DNA of 37,459 bases, taken from the NCBI GenBank assembly GCA_964397625.1, contig CAYNJT010000027.1, positions 1 through 37,459 of the forward strand, given 5' to 3'. The notes beneath the pieces are model-generated. The model was given only the letters and a program-made list of their open reading frames with translations. It was not told the DNA's origin and ran no database searches. The position numbers were made by a program, and so were the translations under genes. The stretch comes from Leptolinea sp964397625. GTDB lineage: Bacteria; Chloroflexota; Anaerolineae; Anaerolineales; Anaerolineaceae. Shown piece after piece: positions 15,779 to 24,496 of the stretch. The first letter of the stretch is position 1, and each line of letters begins with the position of its first letter.

Positions 15779-16990
15779 ATGATTGATATCACTCCGACTC
15801 CGGTTGATAACCTGCCGGACGGTTCATCTGACAATAAAATAACTGATCAACCGGAGGAATCTTTATCCATCTGGATGCGCCTCTGGCAGATCATTCTACA
15901 GCGCGGTTTAACCGAACAGGCCATGCGCGTCGGTACCGGACTGGCTTCCATGTCGCTCATTTTGGTGGCCGTGTGGGTAATGAACAGTTTTTTCCTCTCA
16001 GGCAAGCTGACAAATGCCCAGAAAACAGACTACATTCCACCCGATCCCACACCCACCCTCTCTCCGGTGGCGGATCCGGCCACGATCATTTTCCCGCTGG
16101 CCATCCCGGCTGACAGCATCCCTCGAATTCTGGACGCGCACACATCCTTGCCAGTCAAACCCCGTTCAGAAATCATTCATTACACTGTTCAAAAAGGCGA
16201 CACCATATTCGCTATCGCCGAAAAATTCAATCTCAAGCCTCAAACCATTCTGTGGGGAAATTACGCCATCCTTGCTGACAATCCCGCGTATTTGAGCCCG
16301 GGACAGGATTTAACCATCCTTCCAGTTGACGGTGTGTACCACCAATGGCATGCCGGCGAAGGGTTAAATGGCGTGGCCAAGTTCTACGGGGTTACCCCCG
16401 ATTCAATTGTCGATTATCCCGGCAACGGTCTGCGCCGCGAAACTCTGGGCGATTTTGCCAATCCAAACATTGAACCCGGTAAGATGTTGATCGTTCCCGG
16501 CGGCCAGCGGGAGTTTGTCGTCTGGTCGGCGCCTCGTATCACCCGCTCTGACCCTGCCGTCGCTAAAATTTACGGCCCGGGAGCCTGCGGCAGTGTTGTG
16601 GATGGATTGATCGGCAACGGGTATTTTCTCTGGCCGGCGCCCGATCGATTCATTTCTGGGTTCGATTATTCTCCAGAAACCGGGCACTATGCCATTGATA
16701 TTGGCGGACAGTTAAACAATGGTGTGTTTGCCGCCGATGCCGGTGTGATCGTGTACGCCGGATGGAATGATTACGGTTATGGGAACGTCATCGTTATTGA
16801 CCACGGTAATGGTTGGCAGACCCTTTACGCCCACCTTGAATCCATCAGTGTAGCCTGCGGCCAATCCGTCTCCCAGGGACAGGTGATCGGCCTGCTTGGC
16901 AGCACGGGCAAATCCAGCGGACCGCACCTTCATTTTGAGATGCGCAGTGATGTCTACGGGCGGGTTAATCCCAGGGATTTCCTTCAGTAA
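15779..16990 (+). CDS. LysM-domain M23 peptidase, membrane-anchored
   Basis: A 403-residue protein. It has a cytoplasmic N-terminus of about 45 residues, one membrane helix (about 52-76), a Pro/Thr linker and a LysM domain (about 137-183, YTVQKGDTIFAIAEKFNLKP). A second, weaker LysM-like segment (about 185-240) precedes a C-terminal M23 domain (about 280-402) with HYAIDIGG and GPHLHFE metal ligands. It should bind peptidoglycan and act on its peptide bridges from the outer face of the membrane. RBS AAGAAGG precedes ATG 15779. It has a paralogue with the same architecture at 20577-21701. In Chloroflexota, where the wall is often thin or altered, such proteins may act in division or surface remodelling; that is inference. 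Confidence 0.92.
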   Translation: MIDITPTPVDNLPDGSSDNKITDQPEESLSIWMRLWQIILQRGLTEQAMRVGTGLASMSLILVAVWVMNSFFLSGKLTNAQKTDYIPPDPTPTLSPVADPATIIFPLAIPADSIPRILDAHTSLPVKPRSEIIHYTVQKGDTIFAIAEKFNLKPQTILWGNYAILADNPAYLSPGQDLTILPVDGVYHQWHAGEGLNGVAKFYGVTPDSIVDYPGNGLRRETLGDFANPNIEPGKMLIVPGGQREFVVWSAPRITRSDPAVAKIYGPGACGSVVDGLIGNGYFLWPAPDRFISGFDYSPETGHYAIDIGGQLNNGVFAADAGVIVYAGWNDYGYGNVIVIDHGNGWQTLYAHLESISVACGQSVSQGQVIGLLGSTGKSSGPHLHFEMRSDVYGRVNPRDFLQ

Positions 16991-16996
16991 CGTTGT

Positions 16997-17024
16997 TTGC
17001 ATCCATTATTCTCAGTGCTAGAAT
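16997..17024 (+). promoter_or_regulatory. Extended -10 promoter of the MEMO-like gene
   Basis: TTGCAT (16997-17002), 16-bp spacer and TAGAAT (17019-17024) preceded by TGC, an extended -10. It lies between the LysM-M23 stop and ATG 17069. Confidence 0.6.
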
Positions 17025-17068
17025 ACTTTTAATAATTCGCGTTTTTGGAATGTTGAAAGGAATCTGGT

Positions 17069-17911
17069 ATGGATGCTCGAATGGACGTGCGCCCTTCACC
17101 GATTGCCGGTCGTTGGTATGAAAGCAATCCCGCTCGATTGGCCCGGCAGATTGATGGTTTTCTGGATTCAGCCAGACTTCCGGAGATTGAGGGGGAAGTG
17201 ATCGGTCTTATCGCTCCGCATGCCGGGCACCGGTATTCAGGATTGACCGCCGCCCATGCTTTTAAAACCGTTCAGGGCAACTCATATGACCTTGTGGTCA
17301 TCATCTCCCCTTATCACGATCTTTTTCCCGGTTCCCTGATTACATCATCTCACGCGGCGTACGCCACCCCGCTTGGCGAGATCCCCATAAACCAAACCGC
17401 TCTTAAAGCCCTGGATTCCGGGATTGCCGCTCTAACCGGATCCTCGATTAAACGAATCGGTCATGATACTGAACATTCGTTGGAAATTGAACTCCCGTTC
17501 CTTCAACGCACTCTTCAAGGTGCGTTTACCCTGTTGCCAATCATGGTGCGCTCGCGTGATGCCCGTGAAATGCAATCATTGGGCGAAGCCGTGGCAAGTA
17601 TTGCCATGAAACAAAAAACCCTTCTGGTTGCCAGCAGCGATCTTTCGCATTTCTACCCCGAAAATCAGGCCGAGATACTGGATGCCTTTGTGGAAAAACA
17701 GATCCTTGAATTATCTCCAAAAGGAGTACTTGACGCTGATATCACCGGGAAAGGCTTCGCCTGCGGCGCCGGAGCCATAAGTGCCGTACTTTGGGCAGCC
17801 TTGAACATGAAAGCCAGCAAAGCAATATTGCTGCACCACAGCACATCGGGGGATGAAACCGGCGATCACCGCTCTGTGGTTGGTTACGGCGCCGCGGCCA
17901 TCCTGCGCTAG
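17069..17911 (+). CDS. MEMO1/AmmeMemoRadiSam system protein B family
   Basis: A 280-residue MEMO-family protein with the fold of extradiol dioxygenases. The ligand positions known from MEMO1 can be matched: His51 (APHAGHRYSG), His83 (SPYHD) and Cys232 (FACGAGA). In many prokaryotes this protein is encoded with AMMECR1 and a radical-SAM partner; neither is in the window, so it stands alone here. The biochemical role is unsettled (metal or redox function has been proposed for MEMO1). RBS AAAGGA (17056-17061) precedes ATG 17069; ATG 17081 is an alternative that also keeps the conserved RPSPIAGRWY start. priA follows after 48 bp. Confidence 0.9.
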   Translation: MDARMDVRPSPIAGRWYESNPARLARQIDGFLDSARLPEIEGEVIGLIAPHAGHRYSGLTAAHAFKTVQGNSYDLVVIISPYHDLFPGSLITSSHAAYATPLGEIPINQTALKALDSGIAALTGSSIKRIGHDTEHSLEIELPFLQRTLQGAFTLLPIMVRSRDAREMQSLGEAVASIAMKQKTLLVASSDLSHFYPENQAEILDAFVEKQILELSPKGVLDADITGKGFACGAGAISAVLWAALNMKASKAILLHHSTSGDETGDHRSVVGYGAAAILR

Positions 17912-17947
17912 GGTAAGAATCTCAATTTGGTTTCTGAAATAATCGAT

Positions 17948-17953
17948 TAAACT
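17948..17953 (+). promoter_or_regulatory. Possible leaderless -10 box of priA
   Basis: TAAACT lies 6 nt before ATG 17960 and no Shine-Dalgarno sequence is present. This matches the spacing seen at miaB, the C39 gene and the cation exchanger. The box itself is a weak match. Confidence 0.35.
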
Positions 17954-17959
17954 TGATTC

Positions 17960-20443
17960 ATGGATACATCGCGCTATGTGAGGGTGGCGGTAAATATTCC
18001 GGCCATTAACGGGGAGTTCGATTACAGCCTGCCGGATGATCTGATTGGCAAAGTGCATCCCGGCTGCCTGATCGAAGTACCCTTCAATAACCGTCCTGTT
18101 CAGGGGATCGTCACCCGGCTGGTCGATGTTCCTGACGTGCCCGAGGTTAAACCGATTTCCAGACTGGTGGATCCTGTTCCAGTGCTTACCCCGCAGCAGA
18201 TCCAACTGGCAGCCTGGATGTCTGCGGAAACCTTGACTTCTTTGAGCATTTGTATCGATTTAATGCTTCCTCCCGGCCTTACCTCGCAGGCGGATATTCT
18301 GTATGAAATCATCCCGGGGACCGGAAATGAAACATTGTGGGGATTGGAAAAAATTGAACAGCGTATCATGCAGCAGTTGATCAATCGCGGCGGTCTACGG
18401 CTCCACCAATTGGAAGCTGCGATTCCGCATACTACCCTGCAGGGAGCGCTGCGTTCGCTGCTGCAGGCCGGGCGTATCACGGCAAAATCCATACTGATGC
18501 CACCCAGGGTGCGGCCCAAATTTGTGCGCACCGCCGCGCTGGCCTGTCCAAAAGAAACCGTTGCCGAGAAGATCAACAATCTGAGTATTTTTCCTGCGGT
18601 ACAGATTCGCCGTCAGCGCGCCCTGGAATACCTGATGGATGAACCTATGCCGGTCGAAGTGACCTGGGTGTACGCGGCCAGCAGCTGCAACATGTCTGAC
18701 CTGATTGTCCTTCAGGAAATGGACCTGATCGTCCTGGGGGAAACAGAGATCTGGCGGGACCCATTGAAGAATGTTCCCATCCTCTTCAACCAACCCATTC
18801 CAGAACTGACATCCGATCAGCAGTCCGCCTGGCAGGAAATCTATAACACCCTTCTGCAAACCAATGTGGGCGAGGCTACCAGACCAATTCTTTTACAGGG
18901 AGTAACCGCCTCCGGCAAAACCGAGTTGTACATTCGCGCGGTTGAAGAGACACTCCTGGCCGGAAGGCAGGCAATTATACTGGTGCCGGAAATATCCCTT
19001 ACACCGCTGGCTGTTCAACGTTTTCTAACCCGATTCCCCGGACAGATCGGCTTGATCCATTCCCGATTAACTCCCGGCGAACGTTATGACACCTGGCGGC
19101 GGGCAAGAGCCGGGGTGCTTCCGGTGATCATCGGGCCGCGCAGCGCGCTGTTCACCCCACTAAAAAACATCGGCCTCATCGTGATGGATGAATGCCACGA
19201 TGATTCATATTATCAACGGGAGCCATCACCTTCCTATTCGACACAGCATGCCGCTTTAAAACTGGCCGAGGAATACAAATCCACTGTGATCCTTGGCTCT
19301 GCCACACCCAATGTGACCCAACTGTATTTTGCCAGGCAGGGCGTCTGGAAGCAATTGATCCTTCCGCGCCGTGTCATGATTGACGATATGGATTCCATCC
19401 AGATTTCGGATGAACGCGGGTTGCCGCCAGTGGAAATAGTGGATATGCGAGAAGAATTGAAGGCGGGTGTCCGTTCAATATTCAGCCGCGCCTTGCATGA
19501 TTCTCTGCAAAAGGTTCTGGATGCCAATGAACAGGCCATCCTTTTCCTGAACAGGCGGGGGGCATCGACGTTCATCTTTTGTTATGACTGCGGCCATTCC
19601 CTGCGCTGCCCGCGTTGTGAAATTCCACTCACGTTCCATTCGTCCGACAATCGGCTACTGTGTCACCACTGCGGGTATCAACGCCAGGTTCCGAAAAACT
19701 GCCCGAACTGCAAAAGTGAGCGCCTTCGCAACTTTGGATTGGGAACCGAAAGGGTGGAAACCGAGATTAAAACTATTTTTCCATCCGCGCGTGTTCTTCG
19801 ATGGGACGCAGAAACCACAGGGGCTAAAGATTCTCACGAGATCATTCTGGGGCATTTCACCGCCCACCATGCCGATATTCTGGTAGGCACCCAGATGGTG
19901 GTAAAAGGGCATGATTTTCCGCTTGTCACATTGGTTGGCATCTTACTGGCGGAAAGCGGGTTGAATCTACCGGACTACCGTTCGCCCGAACGTGTCTTTC
20001 AATTGATAACCCAGGTGGCTGGACGGGCCGGTCGAAGTGCGCTGGGAGGTAATGTGATCATGCAAACCTACCTGCCGGAACATTATGCCATCCAGGCAGC
20101 CTCACGTCACGACCTTGATGAATTTTATGAAGCTGAAATCGCCCATCGTGAACGGCTTCGCTATCCACCATTTACACGCCTGGCGCGCATCCTTTTTCAA
20201 AACCTGAATGAGGATCTCTGCAAGATTCAGGCAGAGAAAACCCAGGCCTTGATCGCCCATCGCATTGAAGAAGAGCATCTTGGCGCTTCATCTGTGGGAG
20301 GCGCTCTACCCTGTTATTTCGCACGTGAAGGTGGGTATTTTCGCTATCAAGTGATCCTGCGCAGCCCGGATCCAGCCCGCGTTCTTAATGGATTACCGCT
20401 CCATAATTGCCGCGTTCAAATTGATCCAATAGACCTGTTATAG
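17960..20443 (+). CDS. priA: Primosomal protein N', replication restart helicase
   Basis: An 827-residue superfamily 2 helicase that recognises stalled forks and reloads the replicative helicase. It has an N-terminal 3'-DNA-binding domain (about 5-105) and a winged-helix region. Walker A is GVTASGKTE (about 313-321), and motif II is DECHDD from residue 410, where DEEHD is common. The zinc-binding insert (about 541-585) has the Cys pairs CYDCG, CPRC, CHHCG and CPNC. Motifs IV-VI lie at about 620-700 (TQMVVKGHDFP and QVAGRAGRS). Length and order match full-length PriA. No RBS is visible; the putative -10 box lies 6 nt before the ATG. It is convergent with the LysM-M23/rho operon. Confidence 0.96.
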   Translation: MDTSRYVRVAVNIPAINGEFDYSLPDDLIGKVHPGCLIEVPFNNRPVQGIVTRLVDVPDVPEVKPISRLVDPVPVLTPQQIQLAAWMSAETLTSLSICIDLMLPPGLTSQADILYEIIPGTGNETLWGLEKIEQRIMQQLINRGGLRLHQLEAAIPHTTLQGALRSLLQAGRITAKSILMPPRVRPKFVRTAALACPKETVAEKINNLSIFPAVQIRRQRALEYLMDEPMPVEVTWVYAASSCNMSDLIVLQEMDLIVLGETEIWRDPLKNVPILFNQPIPELTSDQQSAWQEIYNTLLQTNVGEATRPILLQGVTASGKTELYIRAVEETLLAGRQAIILVPEISLTPLAVQRFLTRFPGQIGLIHSRLTPGERYDTWRRARAGVLPVIIGPRSALFTPLKNIGLIVMDECHDDSYYQREPSPSYSTQHAALKLAEEYKSTVILGSATPNVTQLYFARQGVWKQLILPRRVMIDDMDSIQISDERGLPPVEIVDMREELKAGVRSIFSRALHDSLQKVLDANEQAILFLNRRGASTFIFCYDCGHSLRCPRCEIPLTFHSSDNRLLCHHCGYQRQVPKNCPNCKSERLRNFGLGTERVETEIKTIFPSARVLRWDAETTGAKDSHEIILGHFTAHHADILVGTQMVVKGHDFPLVTLVGILLAESGLNLPDYRSPERVFQLITQVAGRAGRSALGGNVIMQTYLPEHYAIQAASRHDLDEFYEAEIAHRERLRYPPFTRLARILFQNLNEDLCKIQAEKTQALIAHRIEEEHLGASSVGGALPCYFAREGGYFRYQVILRSPDPARVLNGLPLHNCRVQIDPIDLL

Positions 20444-20505
20444 AGTCCTGATTTTCATCTCCTCAAATCGTTTGAAATGGCGGGAAAGAAATCAATTGTG
20501 AAAAA

Positions 20506-20539
20506 CCCCCCAAATCCCAGTCTATCGGGATTTGGGGGG
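20506..20539 (-). terminator. Intrinsic terminator of the rho-LysM/M23 operon
   Basis: Perfect 13-bp stem CCCCCCAAATCCC / GGGATTTGGGGGG with an 8-nt loop. On the minus strand it is followed by TTTTTCACAATT, so it mainly ends leftward transcripts. On the plus strand the U tract is weaker and delayed, so it may only partly stop priA readthrough. Confidence 0.85.
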
Positions 20540-20576
20540 ATGGTAGTTACTGGCTCTTTTTATTCTGAAAGAGATA

Positions 20577-21701
20577 TTACTGTAAAACGGCCCACGGATT
20601 GATAAATCCACCATAGAAACGCACTTCAAAATGCAAGTGAGGGCCGGTGGAATTACCGGTGCTGCCAGCCAGAGCAACTGTTTGACCTTTGGTCACACTC
20701 TGACCGCAGCGTACCAGAACGGCGCTGTTGTGTCCGTAGGCTGTGCGGTAGCCATTACCATGGTCAATCATTACAAAGTTGCCGTAGCCTCCGCCAATGG
20801 GGCCGGCATAAACCACAACGCCGCTGTCTGCCGCGAGGATATAGTCACCGGTAAGCGCGGCAATATCAATACCCAGATGACCTGACCAGTAATCATTGCC
20901 CGAGATCTTGTGGGCGTTGCCGGTTGGCCAGATAAACCCTCCGGTTCCGACTGCGCCGCCGTCGCCCGTTTCGCAGGCACCCGGGCCAAGTATCTTGGAA
21001 TTAGACAGAGTCCCCGATTTGCCTTTGGCAATATCCGGAACGATCCACTGGCGGACTTCACCGGTTCCGTTCGGAATCATCAGGTACTTTCCAACTTCAA
21101 TTTTGGGATTGGAAAAATCGAGCTTATTGCTCGGCCACATGACAATATCTTCCACATAAACGTGAAATTTGGCGGCAATCTTTTCCAGGGTATCGTATTT
21201 CGTAACCTTGTAATACACACCGTCGGTTGGCGGGATGTTCAGGTTAATGCCTACCTGCAGCATCTGCGGGTCATCCTGCAGGGTATCAAAGTTGGCCCAC
21301 AATATGGATTCTGGTTTTAAATCAAATTGCCGTGAAATGGAAAAAACAGAATCTCCCTTTTCAACCACGTAATGCTGCACCTTGTCCAACGGACGGGATG
21401 GCTTTTCTGTGTGTGAATCGGCTACCCGAACAACTGATGCAAGACCTGAAACCGCAATATCCGGCATGTGCGGCGCGCCTCCACTACCCTGTGGGATGGG
21501 AGCCACTGGTGTGGGGGTTGGCAGGGGTGCTTCAGCAAAGACAAGGCCTGGTACACGTTTTATGGCAACAAAAACAGTAAAACCGACCATGATCAGCGCA
21601 ACCCCCCAACTGATTTTTGGAAGCCAGGAAGAAGTGGATGGTGAAGAAGACTGCTTCTGTTCTTCGGCTGGCTTCTCGCGGGTTGCGAATTGTATTTTCA
21701 C
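20577..21701 (-). CDS. LysM-domain M23 peptidase, membrane-anchored, paralogue of the 15779 gene
   Basis: A 374-residue protein with the same design as the 15779-16990 product: a short cytoplasmic Ser/Pro-rich N-terminus, a membrane helix (about 30-54), a Pro/Thr linker and LysM (about 108-158, HYVVEKGDSVFSISRQFDLK). A second LysM-like stretch follows (about 162-212, YKVTKYDTLEKIAAKFHV). The C-terminal M23 domain (about 245-374) has the ligands in HLGIDIA and GPHLHFE. It should act on peptidoglycan peptides outside the membrane. ATG 21701 overlaps the rho stop (ATGA), so translation is probably coupled to rho. A strong terminator follows. GAC/GTC-poor, Thr/Pro-rich linkers are shared with the other surface proteins here. 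Confidence 0.92.
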   Translation of the reverse strand: MKIQFATREKPAEEQKQSSSPSTSSWLPKISWGVALIMVGFTVFVAIKRVPGLVFAEAPLPTPTPVAPIPQGSGGAPHMPDIAVSGLASVVRVADSHTEKPSRPLDKVQHYVVEKGDSVFSISRQFDLKPESILWANFDTLQDDPQMLQVGINLNIPPTDGVYYKVTKYDTLEKIAAKFHVYVEDIVMWPSNKLDFSNPKIEVGKYLMIPNGTGEVRQWIVPDIAKGKSGTLSNSKILGPGACETGDGGAVGTGGFIWPTGNAHKISGNDYWSGHLGIDIAALTGDYILAADSGVVVYAGPIGGGYGNFVMIDHGNGYRTAYGHNSAVLVRCGQSVTKGQTVALAGSTGNSTGPHLHFEVRFYGGFINPWAVLQ

Positions 21702-22978
21702 ATATCCTCCGTCAAATTCTCCAGGAACTCCTGATTGGTGCGTGTGCGCGTCATCCTCTGTAAAATCGCCTCGGTGCCTACCGCCGGGTCCATTCCGGCT
21801 CCCTGCGGGGGTGGAGCGATCATTTGCAGATACATACGCCGCATCAACCAGGCTCGCTGCAGGATATCCGGCCCAAGTAACAATTCCTCACGGCGCGTGG
21901 ATGAGCGTTCAATATCAATTGCCGGGAATACCCGCCGTTCCTGCAATCGGCGGGATAAATGTAATTCCATGTTACCGGTGCCTTTAAATTCCTCATATAC
22001 CACATCATCCAACCGTGATCCGGTGTCAACCAGTGCGGTGGCAATGATGGTTAAAGAACCACCTTCCTCCAGGTTGCGGGCTGCTCCGAAGAAACGTTTC
22101 GGCGGGTACAGCGCGGTTGGATCCATGCCACCGGAAAGGGTTCTTCCGGATGGGTTTACCACCAGATTATAAGCCCTGGCAAGCCTAGTTAGCGAGTCCA
22201 TCAGTATAACCACATCGCGCCCCATTTCGACCAGGCGTTTGGCCCTGTCAAGGGTGATCTCTGCCGCGCGGACATGGGAAGTCACTTGTTCATCAAAGGT
22301 GGATGCCACAACTTCCGCGTCAACCGATCGATCCATGTCGGTCACCTCTTCCGGGCGTTCGCCAATCAGCGCGATAATCAGATGCACGTCGGGATAATTC
22401 GTGGAAATCCCATTGGCCACCTGTTTCAGAATGGTGGTCTTACCCGCTTTAGGCGGCGATACGATCATGCCGCGTTGTCCACGCCCGATGGGCGCCACAA
22501 GGTTAATAAGCCTTGTGGAAAGGATATCTCGGTTGGTTTCCAAATCATAGCGTTTGTCCGGGAAGATCGGGGTCAGGTCTTCAAAACGGCGTCTGGAATG
22601 CAGGTCTTCGGTTTCAATTCCGTTAATGGTTTCAACTTTCAACAGACCGTAATGCCGTTCGGTTTCACGCGGTGGACGAACCTGCCCGAGCACAAAATCT
22701 CCGCTGCGCAGATCATAGCGGCGTAATTGAGCCTGCGATACATAAACATCTTCCTGCCCGATGGCGTAATTCTGACGCAGGAATCCAATCCCCTCCTGCA
22801 ATATTTCCAGCACACCGCCGCGTACTTCCTGGCCTTCCTGTTCGGCTTCTTTCTGACGAATTTTCAGGATCAGGTTCTCTTTTTTCAAACGAGCGGCATT
22901 GGGAACATTAAAATCAGCTCCGATCTGCCTGAGTTTGGTCAGGGGTGTGTTTTCTAGGTCAAGGATTTTTAGGCTCAT
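21698..22978 (-). CDS. rho: Transcription termination factor Rho
   Basis: A 426-residue hexameric RNA-dependent ATPase. The N-terminal Rho-N helical region (about 1-50) is followed by a cold-shock-like RNA-binding domain (about 55-130, GVLEILQEGIGFLRQ). The RecA-like core has Walker A PPKAGKTT (about 172-180), the Q-loop/R-loop segment, and Walker B VVILMDSLTRLARAYN (about 255-270). Length is standard. ATG 22978 (MSLKILDLE) was chosen, with AAAGAGA upstream; an in-frame ATG at 23002 is an alternative. A promoter at 23140-23168 gives a leader of about 155 nt. The downstream LysM-M23 gene overlaps by 4 bp. Confidence 0.96.
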   Translation of the reverse strand: MSLKILDLENTPLTKLRQIGADFNVPNAARLKKENLILKIRQKEAEQEGQEVRGGVLEILQEGIGFLRQNYAIGQEDVYVSQAQLRRYDLRSGDFVLGQVRPPRETERHYGLLKVETINGIETEDLHSRRRFEDLTPIFPDKRYDLETNRDILSTRLINLVAPIGRGQRGMIVSPPKAGKTTILKQVANGISTNYPDVHLIIALIGERPEEVTDMDRSVDAEVVASTFDEQVTSHVRAAEITLDRAKRLVEMGRDVVILMDSLTRLARAYNLVVNPSGRTLSGGMDPTALYPPKRFFGAARNLEEGGSLTIIATALVDTGSRLDDVVYEEFKGTGNMELHLSRRLQERRVFPAIDIERSSTRREELLLGPDILQRAWLMRRMYLQMIAPPPQGAGMDPAVGTEAILQRMTRTRTNQEFLENLTEDM

Positions 22979-23139
22979 AGGTATCTCTTTATTTATCAAC
23001 ATGAATCGACAAATCAATATCCTGCACAGTCATGCGCAGGTTTGTCGTTTTATTCTTATTTTCTTAGAGAATTGGGTTGGATCTTTCAGAAACAGAAACG
23101 TATTCAACAATTCGGAGTGTTTTTACCGAACCTGTAAAA

Positions 23140-23168
23140 ATTATAACATGCCGCATTTTCACCTGCAA
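23140..23168 (-). promoter_or_regulatory. Promoter of the rho operon
   Basis: On the minus strand: TTGCAG (23163-23168), 17-bp spacer, TATAAT (23140-23145). Predicted start about 23133. The leader to ATG 22978 is about 155 nt and contains a small inverted repeat, CCTGC (23021-23025) with GCAGG (23036-23040). Confidence 0.65.
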
Positions 23169-23230
23169 ATTTATTTGAATCAACTGGTTGAATATACCTG
23201 TAATGATCAAATCTTACCATAAGGAAGTGT

Positions 23231-23330
23231 NNNNNNNNNNNNNNNNNNNNNNNNNNNNNNNNNNNNNNNNNNNNNNNNNNNNNNNNNNNNNNNNNNNNNN
23301 NNNNNNNNNNNNNNNNNNNNNNNNNNNNNN
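23231..23330. other. Assembly gap of 100 N
   Basis: Exactly 100 consecutive N, the usual placeholder for a scaffold gap of unknown length. The two sides may therefore not be truly adjacent, and a gene could be missing here. The 252 bp to its left (22979-23230) hold only the rho leader and promoter; the 27 bp to its right hold the -10 box of the next gene. Confidence 0.98.
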
Positions 23331-23345
23331 AAATATTTCCTCGTT

Positions 23346-23351
23346 TATAAT
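23346..23351 (+). promoter_or_regulatory. -10 box of the cation exchanger gene, leaderless type
   Basis: Perfect TATAAT 6 nt before ATG 23358, with no room for a ribosome site. The -35 region falls in the N gap and cannot be judged. Confidence 0.55.
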
Positions 23352-23357
23352 TCTTCT

Positions 23358-24449
23358 ATGGAAAATTGGTTGGTTATTGCAACATTTATTGGCGGTTTTA
23401 TTCTCCTGGTGGTTGGAGCGGAGCTTTTAGTACGCGGAGCGTCTTCTCTGGCATTAACAGCCGGAATATCTCCTCTGGTGGTCGGTTTGACGGTGGTAGC
23501 CTTTGCCACAAGCGCTCCCGAACTCTCTGTCACCATACAATCTTCATTAAATAGTACGCCCGATCTGGCAGTCGGTAATATTGTTGGAAGTAATATCACC
23601 AACCTTCTGCTTATTCTCGGCTTGGTCGCTGTTATCGCGCCTTTTACGATTGACCAACGGCTGGTTCGATTGGATGTCCCCATTCTTATAGGTTGTTCAA
23701 CCTTGTTTTATATTTTTGGGCTTAAGGATGGGATCAGTCAGTGGGAAGGCGCTGTTCTGTTTGTGTTGCTTCTTGGATATTTGTATCTGGCTATAAACCT
23801 GTCGCGGCGTGAAAATCGAGAAGTACAGGAAGAGTATTCAGAAACGTATGTCAAACCATCCAAGAATGGGGTGGCGGCCAGAATCATTTTGGATCTATTT
23901 TTGTGCGTTATTGGTGTTGGCGCCCTGGTTCTGGGAAGCGATTGGCTGGTATCTGCTTCTGTTTCCACAGCCCGCTTTCTTGGTATTGATGAGTTAATTA
24001 TCGGCCTGACCATAATAGCGGTGGGAACATCGCTGCCTGAAATCGCCACGTCGATAATGGCAGCCATCCGAGGGAAACGAGATCTTGCAACCGGGAATGT
24101 GATTGGAAGCAATCTTTTCAATCTGCTCTGTGTGGGGGGGGTGACTTCACTGGTTACACCAGGGGGCTTGCAGATTAATACACAGGCGATTCAGTTTGAC
24201 ATTCCCATCATGCTGGCGGCCACCATTGCCTGCCTTCCAATTTTTTACCGTGGTTACCGATTGGACCGCTGGGAAGGATTGCTTTTCATCTTTTACTATT
24301 TCCTCTATATCATTTTTATTATTTTAATTGCCTTAAAGAATCCCCATTTGCCTATGTTTAGTCAGGCAGTTTTGTATTTCGCGTTACCACTAACCTCGCT
24401 AACGGTACTCATACTGGCCTGGCGCTGGTATCGCCGACCCCGCGTGTGA
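23358..24449 (+). CDS. Ca2+/Na+ antiporter, CaCA family (YrbG-like)
   Basis: A 363-residue polytopic membrane protein with about ten hydrophobic helices arranged as two homologous halves. The alpha-1 repeat is seen in GLTVVAFATSAPELSVTI (about 43-60) with GNIVGSNITN (about 74-83). The alpha-2 repeat is GLTIIAVGTSLPEIATSI (about 214-232) with GNVIGSNLFN (about 246-255). These hold the acidic and small residues that form the cation sites. A short charged cytoplasmic loop joins the halves (about 150-170). Family members exchange Na+ or H+ for Ca2+. A last helix and basic tail (WRWYRRPRV) follow. The -10 box 6 nt upstream suggests a leaderless mRNA. The YbjN-like gene starts 47 bp downstream. Confidence 0.92.
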   Translation: MENWLVIATFIGGFILLVVGAELLVRGASSLALTAGISPLVVGLTVVAFATSAPELSVTIQSSLNSTPDLAVGNIVGSNITNLLLILGLVAVIAPFTIDQRLVRLDVPILIGCSTLFYIFGLKDGISQWEGAVLFVLLLGYLYLAINLSRRENREVQEEYSETYVKPSKNGVAARIILDLFLCVIGVGALVLGSDWLVSASVSTARFLGIDELIIGLTIIAVGTSLPEIATSIMAAIRGKRDLATGNVIGSNLFNLLCVGGVTSLVTPGGLQINTQAIQFDIPIMLAATIACLPIFYRGYRLDRWEGLLFIFYYFLYIIFIILIALKNPHLPMFSQAVLYFALPLTSLTVLILAWRWYRRPRV

Positions 24450-24455
24450 TAGAAT
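24447..24455 (+). promoter_or_regulatory. Possible extended -10 promoter of the YbjN-like gene
   Basis: TGATAGAAT, an extended -10, overlaps the end of the exchanger gene. ATG 24497 lies 41 nt downstream with AGAGG at 24481-24485. No clear -35 is seen. Confidence 0.35.
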
Positions 24456-24496
24456 TTTTCCATGGTTTTATTTAACGAAGAGAGGTAGTTTTTTTC

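Noticed and set aside
19181..19205. PriA helicase motif II reads DECHDD and not DEEHD
   Set aside because: The first two acidic residues and the His that define the motif are kept; a single substitution at the third position is within family variation and does not suggest loss of function.
23188..23430. Open frame that spans the N run
   Set aside because: It exists only because unknown bases were read as open; the right-hand part is antisense or out of frame to the exchanger gene.
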